25,840 nucleotides of DNA from Hyphochytrium catenoides (Eukaryota; Sar; Hyphochytriomycetes; Hyphochytriales; Hyphochytriaceae). Of this stretch, positions 1-10,060 are shown in pieces. The notes beneath the pieces were generated by a model, which worked only from the letters and a program-made list of their open reading frames with translations, was not told the DNA's origin and searched no databases. The first letter of the stretch is position 1. Each line of letters begins with the position of its first letter. The translations under genes were made by a program, and so were the position numbers. The DNA is taken from assembly GCA_900088475.1 (NCBI GenBank), contig FLMG01001216.1:1-25840 (forward strand), in the 5' to 3' direction.

Positions 1-2587
1 CGGCGCTCCGCTGACGCCTGATGGAGGGTCATTCTGAAGCTTCCGAAAATCTCTCATTAATCTTCGACGCGCTGCCGTTGACATTGTTCTATATGCGAGG
101 CTAGTCTTTTACTCCGGTCCTATTTCTAACAGATGGGTTGCGATGGGCCATACGGCGATGTAAAGAGAGGTAGGTGAGCGAGGAAAGGTTGCGTATCAGT
201 AACGTTCTACAGCAAAGACTCATGTCTGCAACCGAGATGGGAACGCACCTCAGTGGACAAGGAAAACTCAAGGACAGAGGTAGTGCTTTGCTACCCAGTA
301 CAGAAGGATGTTTAGCCACTCTCCACCAGCCGGCAATTGCAAAGTTGAGTTCTTCCCCGGCGAATCTTCACGTACAGAAGGCTGCAAGAAGTGGGAGTGG
401 AAGTTAGGTCGTCAGGTCCTTTACATAGAGCAAGCACACATTGTGGACGAAGCCGTCCCCTACCTCTTTCTGTCACTCAAGATCCTGATACCTATCCGCA
501 ATCGCCAATTCCTTCCTTTCCGCTAACGTCCTCGGAGCTTCTCTTCTTTCCACCTTCTAATTCGCAGTTCCATAGGCCTGAAGAGCTCTGCAAGCTCTCC
601 GCATCCTCTGGGAGAGTTCTGCAGTCTTTGGGGACTTGCCAACAGGAGTGTTCTCACACCTTCCTTTATCGCCTGCGCCGCGCGGCAGAGTGGGTAAGGA
701 TAAGTTGCGATACAGAGTAATTAGAGCTACAAGAGGGATGAGTCCGATTAGGTGTATTGATAGGAATAAGCGTTAAAGAGCTAGATTTGGCAGTGAAGTA
801 GAGTGAGGCGAGAGACGTAGAAGAGTTTCTCAAAGGGAAAAGAGCGGTTCATAGATGTACGATGTGGTGTTGTATAACGTGCTGGAGGACGCCAGAGGGA
901 GAGCGCACCTCGATGAACTATTGACACTCATATCGCTATCTGTAGAGGGTAATGTGCGCTTTCCGTACCTGCGTACATTTACGAATCGTGTGTATGCACC
1001 AAGCCTTCGTTGTCTTCCCTCTCCCTCCTTACAAAATCTGGCTCTGAATCAATAGTCAGTTATCTTTAAGTTGTAGAGTTAAAGGTTATCACGAGAGACA
1101 GAGGGATCCTCGCGGAGCAAGCTCTATCATTCTATCATTCTTTGGCCTTGATGTTGAGACCTTTTGCGGAAGGATCGCGCTCTTCACTCTTCAATCCGAT
1201 AGACACGTGCGTGGGCGCAGTGATAGAGGAAGAGCAGCAGTGTGACGTGACAGAAGACTCATTGATGCCATCCGTCGGGCATCCGTCTGACCATCTCCGC
1301 GCTTGACGACTTCTGCGCCGCGGGGTGGCATGCACCAAACCTCTGTCCTCATCAGCGGTTGCCTCTTGAAGAGCAATTTGCCAAGCTGTTGGTTAGGTTA
1401 AGCGAAAGCTTTGTCTTTGCTTGCGATGGTGTCTCCGTCCCTCTACGCTGCATATACTCCTTTTGACTACATTCAGACGACACTAGTGGGAGAGAGATAT
1501 GAGCGGCCTTCCTGCCGCCGGTTACATTGAAGAACATTAACCCTAAGCTTTGTATATGCTTCTCCTGCACTGAATAATAGTCTTCCTCCTTCTACGCTGC
1601 ATTCTCTTTTGACCGAGGTGCTGTTGGTGATGCTCTCCATAGTCTTCGTCCCCAGACCGTCGATACTATCTATTGGTTAATGTGTCGCTCATAGTTGAGA
1701 ACATCATCGTGCATAGTAAAGTGAGACTTCACCCGGGAGGCAACAAAGCCTCCAGGGAAGAGAGTCTCGACAAAAAGAGAGCGGGCACGGGGTCAATAAG
1801 GGCGACAATGGTTTATTCCCTCTGGCATCAGAGGCTCTTGTGAATGTTTACTATGGGGTTCTGCACGACGATAGATTGAGCTTGCTTAGCCGTTCTTACG
1901 CGCAAGCTATGTTCGAATCGGGTACACAGGTTATTGTTGGCTGACTTCACACAGCGTTAGGAGACGGTCGTGGCTCCAATGCTGCCAAGCTTTTAGAGGA
2001 AAATGGAAGAATACTTCGAACAATCCTGCACTCAAGCTTTGAAGTGCATGGTCATTGAAGAAGGCTGTGTGAGCTGCTGATCTTACTACTGTCAAAGTGC
2101 CAACAGAAATAGACATAAGAAAAGTCATAGAAGGTAACAGGAGTAGCCTAAGTTTCCATTAGGGAGTTACCGACAAGGAGTGCTCGAAGCTCTTAACCTT
2201 TTTACAATTGGAAGTAAAGTGAGTGCCCTGTGGCTTGAGAGCAGAATGGCAGCGCCAAAACGTGACCTAAAGAGGCTTTTTGCACCATGCGAGAGGACGT
2301 CTCTGAATATAATAGGGACTGGCAGAGCCCATGATTCTCTGTTGCTGCTAGTCCTTTGGTCTGAGACTCTATCGCTTATTGCCGCGAAGGGAGGGGTGGT
2401 GGTTCCTTACTGCTTCATTTCATTGCCCGTACTAACACGGTTTCAAATGCTCACTCATCTCGGCTTAGAGAGCTGCTTTACTTCGTCGGAGCAACTGTCC
2501 TACTGACTGTAGACGGTGTCTGTGAATATGAGCTGTTGTTCTTCGGCTGGCCTTTCTGTCTGTTGAATATCACTCTTTTATAATTCT
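1..2587. other. Gene-poor stretch, nothing recognised
   Basis: I see no convincing gene here. The open frames are short (about 110 codons or fewer), overlap on both strands, lack recognisable domains and cannot be joined through plausible GT-AG introns into a longer product. No tRNA or rRNA signature is visible. The stretch may be intergenic DNA or decayed transposon sequence. Confidence 0.55.
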
Positions 2588-2748
2588 GTCTCTTGCCCAT
2601 CTCTCAATGCAGGAGTAGACCTGCCCAAATGGTGAAGTCAAACCTGTGCAGTCCAGCTACTTATGTTTTTGTCTCTTGCCCATCTCTCAGTGCAGGAGTA
2701 GACCTCTCCAATTGGCGATGTCAACGCTGTCCAGTCCAGCGGCATTTC
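2588..2748. repeat. Two-copy tandem duplication, 83-bp period
   Basis: The block starting GTCTCTTGCCCATCTCTC at 2588 recurs at 2671. The copies share the start, the segment TGCAGGAGTAGACCT, and a later CAGTCCAGC segment, with scattered substitutions in between. This is seen directly. It looks like an old local duplication; no function is suggested. Short frames running through it are explained by the duplication and are not gene evidence. Confidence 0.85.
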
Positions 2749-3130
2749 CAATTCAGCCCACCAGGTGCCGTTCTGCAGCGATGTACTATGGGAGAGGAAC
2801 ACAATCCAGATCTCTCAGGAAGAAAGATGATGTCATCATCATGAGCAAGAGCAGATGGAGCTTTTGCTATTAAGGTATGACCACCTATAAGCGTGCAAGA
2901 CCACTGAGGATGCTAATAGTCATATTGTAGCATTGAAGACAAGTTTGGTCAATGAGGTACAAATGATGCCATCAGCCCATTCTCTCGTCCTTCGCAAGCA
3001 GGGACGCGAAGTGGCCAAGCATTATCAACGTATGTCGCGTTCACCAATGATGATGTCTGCAGCAGGATCGTTTTTGCGGCGTCATCACTTGTGGTGACGG
3101 CTACCTTGCTGTCTGCTATCGATGCTGGTG
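2749..3130. other. No gene recognised
   Basis: Unique-looking sequence between the 83-bp duplication and the purine tract. No frame longer than a few dozen codons is convincing and no RNA gene is visible. Confidence 0.5.
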
Positions 3131-3385
3131 GTGCTCTTCGAAGAGGACAGACGAGGAACAGAGGAAGAGAGAGAGCAAGGCAAAGAGCACCAAGAGGAAA
3201 AATAATGAGAGAGAGAGAGAGAGAGGGAAGGGGAGAGCAAGCAAGAGAAAGAGAGAGAGCGAAGAAGAGACAGAGAGAGAGAGACTAGAAGAGACAGAGA
3301 GAGAGAGAAGAAGAGACAGAGAGAGTCAGAGAGAGAGACAGAGGAGAGAGAAGCGCAGAGAGCGAGGAGAGAAGAAGGAGGAGAG
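3131..3385. repeat. Purine-rich GA microsatellite
   Basis: The plus strand is almost purely A and G, with many runs of GAGAGAGAGA interrupted by GAC and AAG. An open frame through it would encode an Arg/Glu-rich repeat, a by-product of the simple sequence. Similar purine or pyrimidine tracts recur at 7009-7100, 10061-10468, 20990-21076 and 21262-21345. Confidence 0.9.
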
Positions 3386-4987
3386 TGGTCGACCTAAGAA
3401 GAGCCCTGAGTTGAGGCTGCGGCCTCCAACGTCTCCTCAGACCAGAAGTGCATCTTCCCCTCCTGTGAGTAGTAAGTGGGTTTTACTGGTCATGGTATTT
3501 CTTGTGTGATGCTTTGTTTAGAAGGGTCACACGCATTTAGTTTAAAGTACAATCTCAGTCATAATTAGCAAGGTGTGGCGCCCTAGGCAAATGGGACAGC
3601 TGCAATCCTATCATTGCCTTTATGTGTGAGAAACAGTTACTACCCGAGTCTGTGGAGTTTGAAAGCCGAAAGTGGTCAAGGAGGCAGTTACTCCGCCGGT
3701 AAATACCGCTGCTAAAGATAACTCCCATTCTAAGTCCTGAGACATTAACCCGTGGTTTTCTATAGAAGCTCGAGGAATAACGTGACATGTTTTCCCATCA
3801 GCTCCCTGCTGGATCTCCCAGTGATTGCACTGCTAGCGCGACCTCTCTCTAAGCGCGGCGGGGGATGATGGACGATCGCGGATTAGCGGCAATTTCTCCT
3901 GCCAAAGCGCTACAAATGTGCGGGCTGCATAGCGAGTTTGTCTCCCGAAAGGTCTGCTCCACGCTATGGCAATGGACGGCAATCCTACTCGACCCACCAC
4001 ATTGAGCTATGGGAGCTCTCAGTGGCTTCACTCCTGTCCAGTGCATATGGATACCTGTCACACTACTGCTGGACAAGAGGATATAGAATCGGTCCTCGCT
4101 GCCTAGACGCAAGACAAGTCTTTCTTTCGTGCCTCTACTGACTACATGATTCTTCTAACTTTGTTCGCTTATAATCGCTCCACTAATCACCATCCGGAGT
4201 TGACGTAATGGTGAGCATACTCCCTCTTGTATGGCAACCGGTCCGCCTGACCCTTCTCTCGCTAGGTGGAGCTTGACTCAACAAAGAGTCGCAGAAGCGG
4301 ACAACCAACAACAAACAATTATCGACCTGCTGGCCACCCAAGGAGTAGTGGGGCAACTATGTAACTTTCTTGTCTTTGTAGCTCTGCTCGCTTGAGCTCC
4401 TGTCATCAAGGCTACGTCACCTATATAGAGAAGGTGCATCAGGAAGTTGCTCCTATCTTTCTATTCTAAAATTTGTTAGTCGTCAATAAGCGGGCCCAAG
4501 CAGGGAAAGATCCATCTTAGAGATGCACTAGCGCTGTCCATCGCGAGGAGACAAATAGTAGCATAGCCCCTTGTAGTGCATCTCGTTCGCTATGTGTGAC
4601 ACGGATAGATTCGCGTTGAAGCACTCCTTCGAGCCTAGGAGTCAAATTACCTGGAAAGCATATAGATTGGCTCCCTTCGTAGAGGGTAGAAGCCTACTTC
4701 GTAGGCTGTCCAGCGCCATAACTTTTCCATGGCTATCACGGACGTTATGGACTCTCTCGCTGTAGTCTCGTCTTCTCGTCGCGGTCAGACGCTCATTGCC
4801 GCGGACTTAACTGACGCCAGATCATAGCTCCCAGTCCTTCTCATTACTCAATTTTCCATCTTGGACAGAAGCCCCAGCTAGCAACCTAGTGACCGAGCCT
4901 CTGTTTATTTTGTAGACCCTAAGGTCATCTAGAGCCCATAAAGCTAGAGACCTAGAGCATTCCCGCGGCCCCACCTTCCAGACCAAC
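3386..4987. other. Upstream region of the Reeler gene, no other gene seen
   Basis: No recognisable coding region. Its last few hundred bases should hold the promoter and 5' leader of the gene starting at 4988. No clear TATA box lies within 100 bp of that ATG. A TATATAG-like string near 4432 is too far away to assign with confidence. Confidence 0.5.
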
Positions 4988-5899
4988 ATGAAGCTGACGG
5001 CTACCCTTCTGATCTCTTTCATGACCGCCCTGGCTCTGCCCTCTATCACCGCTCTTCCTGGAGGTGCACCAAAGTGCATCATCAACCCACCTGTCATTGC
5101 TAAGGGCCATGAGGTCAAAGGCCCCACCACTGCCGCTAACTTTGGTCTTTCTCTCGCCGCATCAAGCCAGACCTACACTCCAGGGCAACAGATTCAAGTC
5201 AGCGTCAATGCAAACCAGGCTTGGAAAGGCCTGCTCATGTATGCCGCCCAGGGAGCAGTCCATGACTTCGGAGCTGCCAACACCAACGCTGACTCTACAC
5301 GTCTGAACCATGTCGGGAACTTCGCTCTACCAGCGGGATATCGCGCGCAAAGTGCATCAGCGTGCCAGACAGCTAACATTGTAAATGACGTACCGACCTC
5401 AACCATCACGCACTCTAACACTGCGGTCAAGAACACTCCGGGCCAGCCAGTCACCTTCCAATGGACTGGTCCCGCCCAAGACGTTGGCCCCGTCACTCTA
5501 ACAGCCGTGGTCTCCATGGGGAGCGAAGGCTCTCCTTTCTCCATTTTAAACCAAGTTACCTTGATGCCCGCGGGAGGCGCAGGTGGAGCGGCGCCTGCAG
5601 CAGCCAGTGCCGTTCCAGCTGCGGGTGCCCCTGCCGGTGGAGCAGCTACTGCTACTGGAGGAACAGCAGCGGCGCCAGCTGGAGGAGCGGCGAACAATAA
5701 CAAGGCAGTCGCAAAGCAACCAATTGTACAGCAAGTTCAGACGGCGAGCCCGGTGATGCAGAATCAAGCAGGTGGCGGGAACCAGGCTGCAGCAGCTGCG
5801 AATAACAACAAGAAGGCCAACAAAAAGCAGGCGGAGGCTGCAGCTGCTGCAGATGGCGAAGAAGATGAAGACAATGAACGTCGACTCCGACGGGTCTAA
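4988..5899 (+). CDS. Secreted Reeler-domain protein with low-complexity tail
   Basis: This single-exon gene encodes 303 residues. Residues 1-22 form a typical signal peptide: a Lys near the start, a hydrophobic core, and a likely cut near ITA-LPG. Residues about 28-193 match the Reeler (reelin N-terminal) domain pattern. Visible hallmarks are Cys30 followed by an NPP segment, the YTPGQQIQVSV strand at 63-73, a W-K-G-LLMYA segment at 79-86, NFALPAGY at 111-118, Cys126, a THS motif at 141-143, and TFQWTGP at 156-162. The two cysteines probably pair. Residues 195-285 are Ala/Gly/Asn/Gln-rich, and the end is acidic then basic (EEDEDNERRLRRV). No GPI signal or transmembrane helix is seen, so a soluble secreted or wall-associated protein is inferred. 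Reeler proteins are known from animal extracellular matrix and insect immunity; the fungal role is unknown. The start is the first ATG, preceded by CCAAC. Confidence 0.87.
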   Translation: MKLTATLLISFMTALALPSITALPGGAPKCIINPPVIAKGHEVKGPTTAANFGLSLAASSQTYTPGQQIQVSVNANQAWKGLLMYAAQGAVHDFGAANTNADSTRLNHVGNFALPAGYRAQSASACQTANIVNDVPTSTITHSNTAVKNTPGQPVTFQWTGPAQDVGPVTLTAVVSMGSEGSPFSILNQVTLMPAGGAGGAAPAAASAVPAAGAPAGGAATATGGTAAAPAGGAANNNKAVAKQPIVQQVQTASPVMQNQAGGGNQAAAAANNNKKANKKQAEAAAAADGEEDEDNERRLRRV

Positions 5900-6222
5900 T
5901 CACTTGCTTGACCAAGCCTCATCCCATCACGGAACTCTTGCCCGAGCCCACCATACTACTAGGGCCTTGTCACTCTAAGGATGTCCTTGCCCTCGTCAGC
6001 CCATTATTACCCATGTTCTCACGAGTAAGCACACAAATCACAGCGTTTATACTTCCAAGGCAATCTTCACGAAGATCTTACAGTCTTGTTCTTATCTCCT
6101 AGAATACGTCTTCACTAACTTTCACTTCTCTCTCTTTTCTATCACACAGTACCTTAGCCTGTCTATCTCCTTTAACTCCCTTCCAAGCCTTCAAACACTC
6201 TTGAATGCCCTAAGTTGATAAA

Positions 6223-6228
6223 AATAAA
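6223..6228 (+). terminator. Possible polyadenylation signal
   Basis: An AATAAA hexamer sits in an A-rich stretch (6218-6234) about 325 bp after the Reeler stop codon, following a long pyrimidine-rich stretch that fits a 3' UTR. This is inferred from the motif only; fungal poly(A) signals are loose. Confidence 0.4.
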
Positions 6229-7008
6229 TAATAACAAGCTCAACAGTCAGCACTTCGTCACTTACTTGCGGTAGATGCCAATGCTAAGAGTTTATTCATC
6301 GCCCCTTTATGTGGGAGCATTAGTGTAGGGAGCAGTCCCTCCTTATCATCCTCAAACGTAAGAGGCCGGTGACTTGGCTTTGGCGGATGCTGCAGCGCCG
6401 GTCAAAAAAAGCGAGGACCAGCAGCACATGACAAAGGGTAGTTGTAGGAATGAGGTCTTAGTATTTGGCCGTTAATGGCGAGCTCGAATCCTATCTTTCT
6501 GCGTACTTTCAAACTTTGTATGTGCTGCGCAATGAAGCTGGATAGATGACTGTGCAAGGACTCACCGAGAACCAGTTGGCCTTGGGATGCTCTCCGATGC
6601 TAGACCGTGTTAGAGGAAGGCCTCATATACACTCTATGACTCTATTAGCGACAGCACCCTCCAGAAAGCAGCCACGACAACAGCAGAAAAGATTTGAGGT
6701 TGCAAGTTAGGATCAGCTCAGTTGCCTTGCACAGTGTTAGGAGTAGAGGCGGAAGCTGAGCTTTTCTTTAGGAGCATGGCCCAGCATTCATCGGGACATT
6801 CGTGGCCAATCTCCAAGTGGAGAGAACCAGGAAACACAGTCTCTTTCACTGCTTTCGCAGCTCTCCTGCAAGTCCTTCGGTCTTCAACTATGACACCACC
6901 CTTGACGCGTCTCGAATGCATGCGATCTTTATGACATGTTTAGAGGTACAGTAAATACTTGTGAGATACTGATACCCGCCTATGTGTACATCTCTGCCTG
7001 CAAATAGC

Positions 7009-7100
7009 TTCTCTTTTCCCCCTTCTCTCTCCGTCATCTATCTCGCGCTCTCTCTCTCTTTCTCACTCTCTGTCTCTCTCCGTTCCTGACTTTCTCCAAC
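7009..7100. repeat. CT-rich microsatellite
   Basis: The plus strand is nearly all C and T, with runs of CTCTCTCTC, the complement of the GA tracts elsewhere in the window. Confidence 0.8.
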
Positions 7101-7629
7101 AAACGCATCCACATCGCGCTCTTTGTCTCTTGGCATTCTCTCTTTTGAACGCTTCTTACCTAGCTCTCGACATCCCAAGGGGGAGACTAGAGCGTGTCAT
7201 AATATCAGCATCGCTGCGCCGTATGCGCAGAAGTTGTCTCTGTGATGACAGACAGGAAGGAAGGAACACCGCCTGCTTCCTGTACTTGGCCGAGTAAGGA
7301 AGATGAAAGGTGCGATCCCCATCGAGGAGATAGCCTCGATCAGTCTAGAGGCAAGGGCGGCCAAGACAAGGAAGTTCTCTATTCGGCAGGCAGGAAGAAG
7401 AGGAGAGAGTACAAGTAGTGCCAACGCTCGTGCTGTCCTAGCTCCTCTCCATACCTCTGTCTTCTCCCTCTCATCAGCTCTGTGTCAGTCGTTGTTTGGT
7501 CTCGGTCTTCTTGTTCAATCTGCTGGACACACATCAATGCCGATCTGATCTCATAGTAGTAATCAATAAAAAGGATTCAAATCTGATAATAATCTGGAGT
7601 GCCTAAGTTAGGTTAGGGAAGGAAAGGGG

Positions 7630-7637
7630 GGCTGGCT
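7630..7637. repeat. Left 8-bp target-site duplication of hAT-like element
   Basis: GGCTGGCT immediately precedes the left terminus and is repeated exactly at 9263-9270 after the right terminus. Eight-base duplications are the hallmark of hAT transposition. The local sequence is a GGCT repeat, so a shift of a few bases in register is possible. Confidence 0.8.
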
Positions 7638-7638
7638 T

Positions 7639-7722
7639 CAGGGTTTCGAAATTGCATGCAATTTATTATAAGTCGCATACTTGCATGCAAATTGCATGCA
7701 ACGTCACGTGATAATCACGTGA
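7639..7722. repeat. Left terminal and subterminal repeat region of hAT-like element
   Basis: After the 11-bp terminus there is a perfect 16-bp palindrome (7649-7664, AAATTGCATGCAATTT), a doubled TTGCATGCAA at 7681-7701, and two copies of the palindrome TCACGTGA (7704-7711 and 7715-7722) separated by TAA. AAATTGCA or its complement occurs three times within 50 bp. These are candidate transposase-binding sites. Confidence 0.8.
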
Positions 7723-7983
7723 GATACGAATTCCCGATCGGGCTGTTTATCTTTCGCTTATCAGTAAAATCTTTATAGTTATTCGGGATAACGCGAGGAT
7801 ATATACTGTTCTTTGTTATACAGTAGATAGTAGATGGCTGGAACAACCAACACCTTCTGGGATTACATTTTATGGATTGATAGTAAAGTAATGACGATTT
7901 TATTGTTGCCCGCTATCAGCGAAAGCCAATGAAGCTTCCCTTTCTAGGAGCATGCATATCTTCCTTTTTCATCTTTAGGTCAA

Positions 7984-8616
7984 TCAACCGGTAAGATCAT
8001 CATCATCTCCTCCCTCTTCTTCATCGACGATATCACTATCGCTATCTTCTTCGTCAGAAGAAGAAACCGTGAACGGATCATCATCAAAGTCTATCGGCCC
8101 CGATCCAAAATCATCTTCGTTCTTCATCTCTTCATCGTTAGCCCCACCACCACCTCTGTTCTCTCCTCTTCTTGCCTGATCCCTGGACCTTGATATTCCC
8201 CCGCTCGCCCCAGGCCCGGCTTCATCGTCACTGCTGCTGTTGGGTATAGGAGCATCTCGATCTCTTCTCCTCCGAGCAGTTGAGAATCGACCCAGTTCAG
8301 CATTACCGCCGTTGGCGGAGGAATAGTCTTGAGTAGTAGGGTTACTATTTCCGACAGTGTCGCGACGATGATTGGCTAGGCGTCCAGCCGCATCGCCTCG
8401 GACCTCCAAGGGGACATCCTTACAGCTATTGGCCAGATGCTGGCACATTCTCTTCGGATCTTTGGTCAACATATGGCCACAATAGTTACATCTGGCTTTC
8501 TGCTGCCTCTTGTTGTTGCCACTTCCTCCGCCATCCTCCTGTATAGTACCATCCTCCCTCCTAGAAGGAGTATACTGGGTGAAGTGAACCCAAGCCCATG
8601 ACCTGGGCTTCTGCAT
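7984..8616 (-). CDS. BED zinc-finger protein encoded within the hAT-like element
   Basis: The ORF encodes 210 residues from an ATG at 8616; an in-frame TGA lies four codons upstream, so this is the first start in the exon. The N-terminus fits a BED finger: an aromatic W9-V-H-F12 segment, then C43-x2-C46, H60 and C65 in the context CQHLANSC, followed by VPLEVR. BED fingers bind DNA and are common at the N-terminus of hAT transposases. After about residue 90 the chain is disordered, with an RRRRDRD basic cluster near 115, Gly/Arg stretches, and a strongly acidic tail (about 165-208) rich in Asp/Glu/Ser. The RNase-H-like catalytic region and the hATC region are absent, while a full hAT transposase usually exceeds 600 residues. 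It could be an internal-deletion relic or a retained DNA-binding regulator. BED call fairly sure; role unknown. Confidence 0.75.
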   Translation of the reverse strand: MQKPRSWAWVHFTQYTPSRREDGTIQEDGGGSGNNKRQQKARCNYCGHMLTKDPKRMCQHLANSCKDVPLEVRGDAAGRLANHRRDTVGNSNPTTQDYSSANGGNAELGRFSTARRRRDRDAPIPNSSSDDEAGPGASGGISRSRDQARRGENRGGGGANDEEMKNEDDFGSGPIDFDDDPFTVSSSDEEDSDSDIVDEEEGGDDDDLTG

Positions 8617-9157
8617 CGTACTTCTTCTTCAGAAGCGATGAAGAGTTCTATAGAAGAAAGACCAGGAGCACAAACAGCACAACTAGAGCACAGCAGCAGC
8701 AGCAAAGTGGTGAGCAGAAGAAGAGCCCGCTAACTGCGTTTTCACTGAACGGATGTCACCACCACCCACCAGCAGCAGTCATCATCAGCAGCAGCAGCAA
8801 GGCGAAAAGATAGGGTAGGTGCAGGGTAGGAGCTACTAGCGGCGGAGGCGCGGGGAGAGAAGGCACATCACGGCCCCGCCCGCCATCATCGAAGAGCGAG
8901 CGCACCCCAACCACCAATGATGATATGATGAATGAGTAACTCCTCTTCTGTCTTTGCTGCAAAGTGTATCATCGACCATTGTTGCTGTTGGTGAATGCTG
9001 CCGGTTAAGGCTTAGGTTAGAAAGGAATCTTGCACCTGTGTACGTCCTGTAGTTGGTTGTTATCACGGTGAATTCTTAGGGGAGGAGTGGTAACATCATT
9101 CTGATACCGGATTTGAGGAGACTCTTGGCCTTCTATCCCCAATCCTCATACCTCCCC

Positions 9158-9262
9158 AGGTGCAATTTATGGGTGCAATTTACCAGGGGATAAATCGCAG
9201 ACGCAATTTGCGTGCAAATTGCAGGGGTGCAATTTGCAATCTCGCAAGCAGTCGAAACCCTG
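9158..9262. repeat. Right terminal and subterminal repeat region of hAT-like element
   Basis: TGCAATTT or its complement occurs at 9161, 9174, 9216 and 9228, with a near-perfect palindrome of arms GCAATTTGC (9203-9211) and GCAAATTGC (9214-9222) separated by GT. The region ends with the 11-bp terminus at 9252-9262. The same 8-mer fills the left end. Confidence 0.8.
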
Positions 9263-9270
9263 GGCTGGCT
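9263..9270. repeat. Right 8-bp target-site duplication of hAT-like element
   Basis: GGCTGGCT follows the right terminus directly and matches 7630-7637 exactly. Confidence 0.8.
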
Positions 9271-10060
9271 GGCTATTCATAGTTCCCCACTAGTTGAGTT
9301 CTCGTTGTCCTTTCCGTACAGGTACAAGTAGTGCATGGAGCCTCAACTTCAACCATGGTGTCTCATTACTACTGCACGCATTGGTTTTCCTCCCACCGTG
9401 TAGGCTAACCGCAACGTTGCATATTATTTGTTGAACTTGGACTTCAACTGAACCTCCTATCTAACCTTTCTTTCCTCAGTTGAAGTTGGCCACGATGTAG
9501 GGTCTACGACTTGTACAAGTGTTGAGGTCCAACCAGGGTTTAGGGACAGGTGTTGCTGTTATCAGAAAATAGACGTTGTAGATTGTGATAAGTCGAAAAC
9601 TATACGTTGAAGTCAGTTAAATCCCAGTCCTTTTTTTAGGGCTTCCTGAAACTGTCATCTACTGTCGAAAATAAAGCAGTACAACTAACACGTACCACGC
9701 CAATCATCAGATCACCTCATTCATTAGCAAGTTTCGGTCTTCCCTCCTTTCCATATCATATGACCATCCCATGCCTCAGCCGGCATATTATCAGGAATTT
9801 GGATCATGCAGACGCCATACGTGGTACATATAATGGAGGTGGTGTACTTTTGAGCGGCAAAGGATCAGATATTTGCGCCTCTGGAGAATTTCTTTAGAAC
9901 GTCAATGGCCAGCCACCGGAAGGCGGATTATGATTCAGTATAGAGTGTTTTATTGACGGCCTTCCTTGGTTACTAGGCGGCTTAGGATCGGATGAGCGAT
10001 CGAACAGTGGTGACGTGTTTGATCTGGCTCATTTTTGATGGGGGGAGAGGGATCGCGTGG
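9271..10060. other. Gene-poor DNA with short inverted repeats
   Basis: No gene is recognised. Two small symmetric features are visible: a perfect 12-bp palindrome ACTTGTACAAGT at 9509-9520, and opposed ACTTCAACTGA and TCAGTTGAAGT arms at about 9442 and 9478. No termini or target duplications were found that would make this a defined element. Confidence 0.5.

Larger units (their letters stand above)
5900..7629. other. 3' flank of Reeler gene and gene-poor DNA
   Basis: The first 330 bp probably hold the Reeler 3' UTR. Beyond that the frames are short, and those at 6718-6934 overlap on opposite strands without a recognisable domain. I see no supported gene up to the transposon boundary at 7630. 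Confidence 0.5.
7638..9262. mobile_element. Non-autonomous hAT-like DNA transposon, about 1.62 kb
   Basis: The left end reads CAGGGTTTCGA (7639-7649) and the right end TCGAAACCCTG (9252-9262), perfect 11-bp inverted repeats with the CAGGG start usual for hAT elements. Identical 8-bp duplications flank them; one extra T at 7638 lies between the left duplication and the CAGGG. Both ends carry arrays of the 8-mer TGCAATTT or its complement, a layout typical of hAT subterminal transposase sites. The only substantial internal ORF is a BED-finger protein on the minus strand. At 1.62 kb the element is too short for a full transposase, and no RNase-H-like or hATC dimerisation segment is visible, so it probably moved with a transposase supplied in trans. 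Boundaries are seen directly; the family is inferred from termini, duplication length and BED finger. Confidence 0.82.

Noticed and set aside
1890-1935. tRNA-like TTCGAATC near 1913
   Set aside because: It resembles a B box, but the surrounding bases do not form T-arm, anticodon or acceptor stems.
3091-3288. Arg/Glu-rich plus-strand ORF
   Set aside because: Product of the GA microsatellite, with no unique protein-like segment.
5194-5703. 169-codon minus-strand ORF antisense to the Reeler gene
   Set aside because: Its Ala/Pro-rich part mirrors the GC-rich Ala/Gly tail of the real gene, and the sense strand has a signal peptide and domain pattern.
7595-7625. TTAGG-like words suggesting telomeric sequence
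   Set aside because: Only two isolated words (AGTTAGGTTAGGG); no tandem telomere array.
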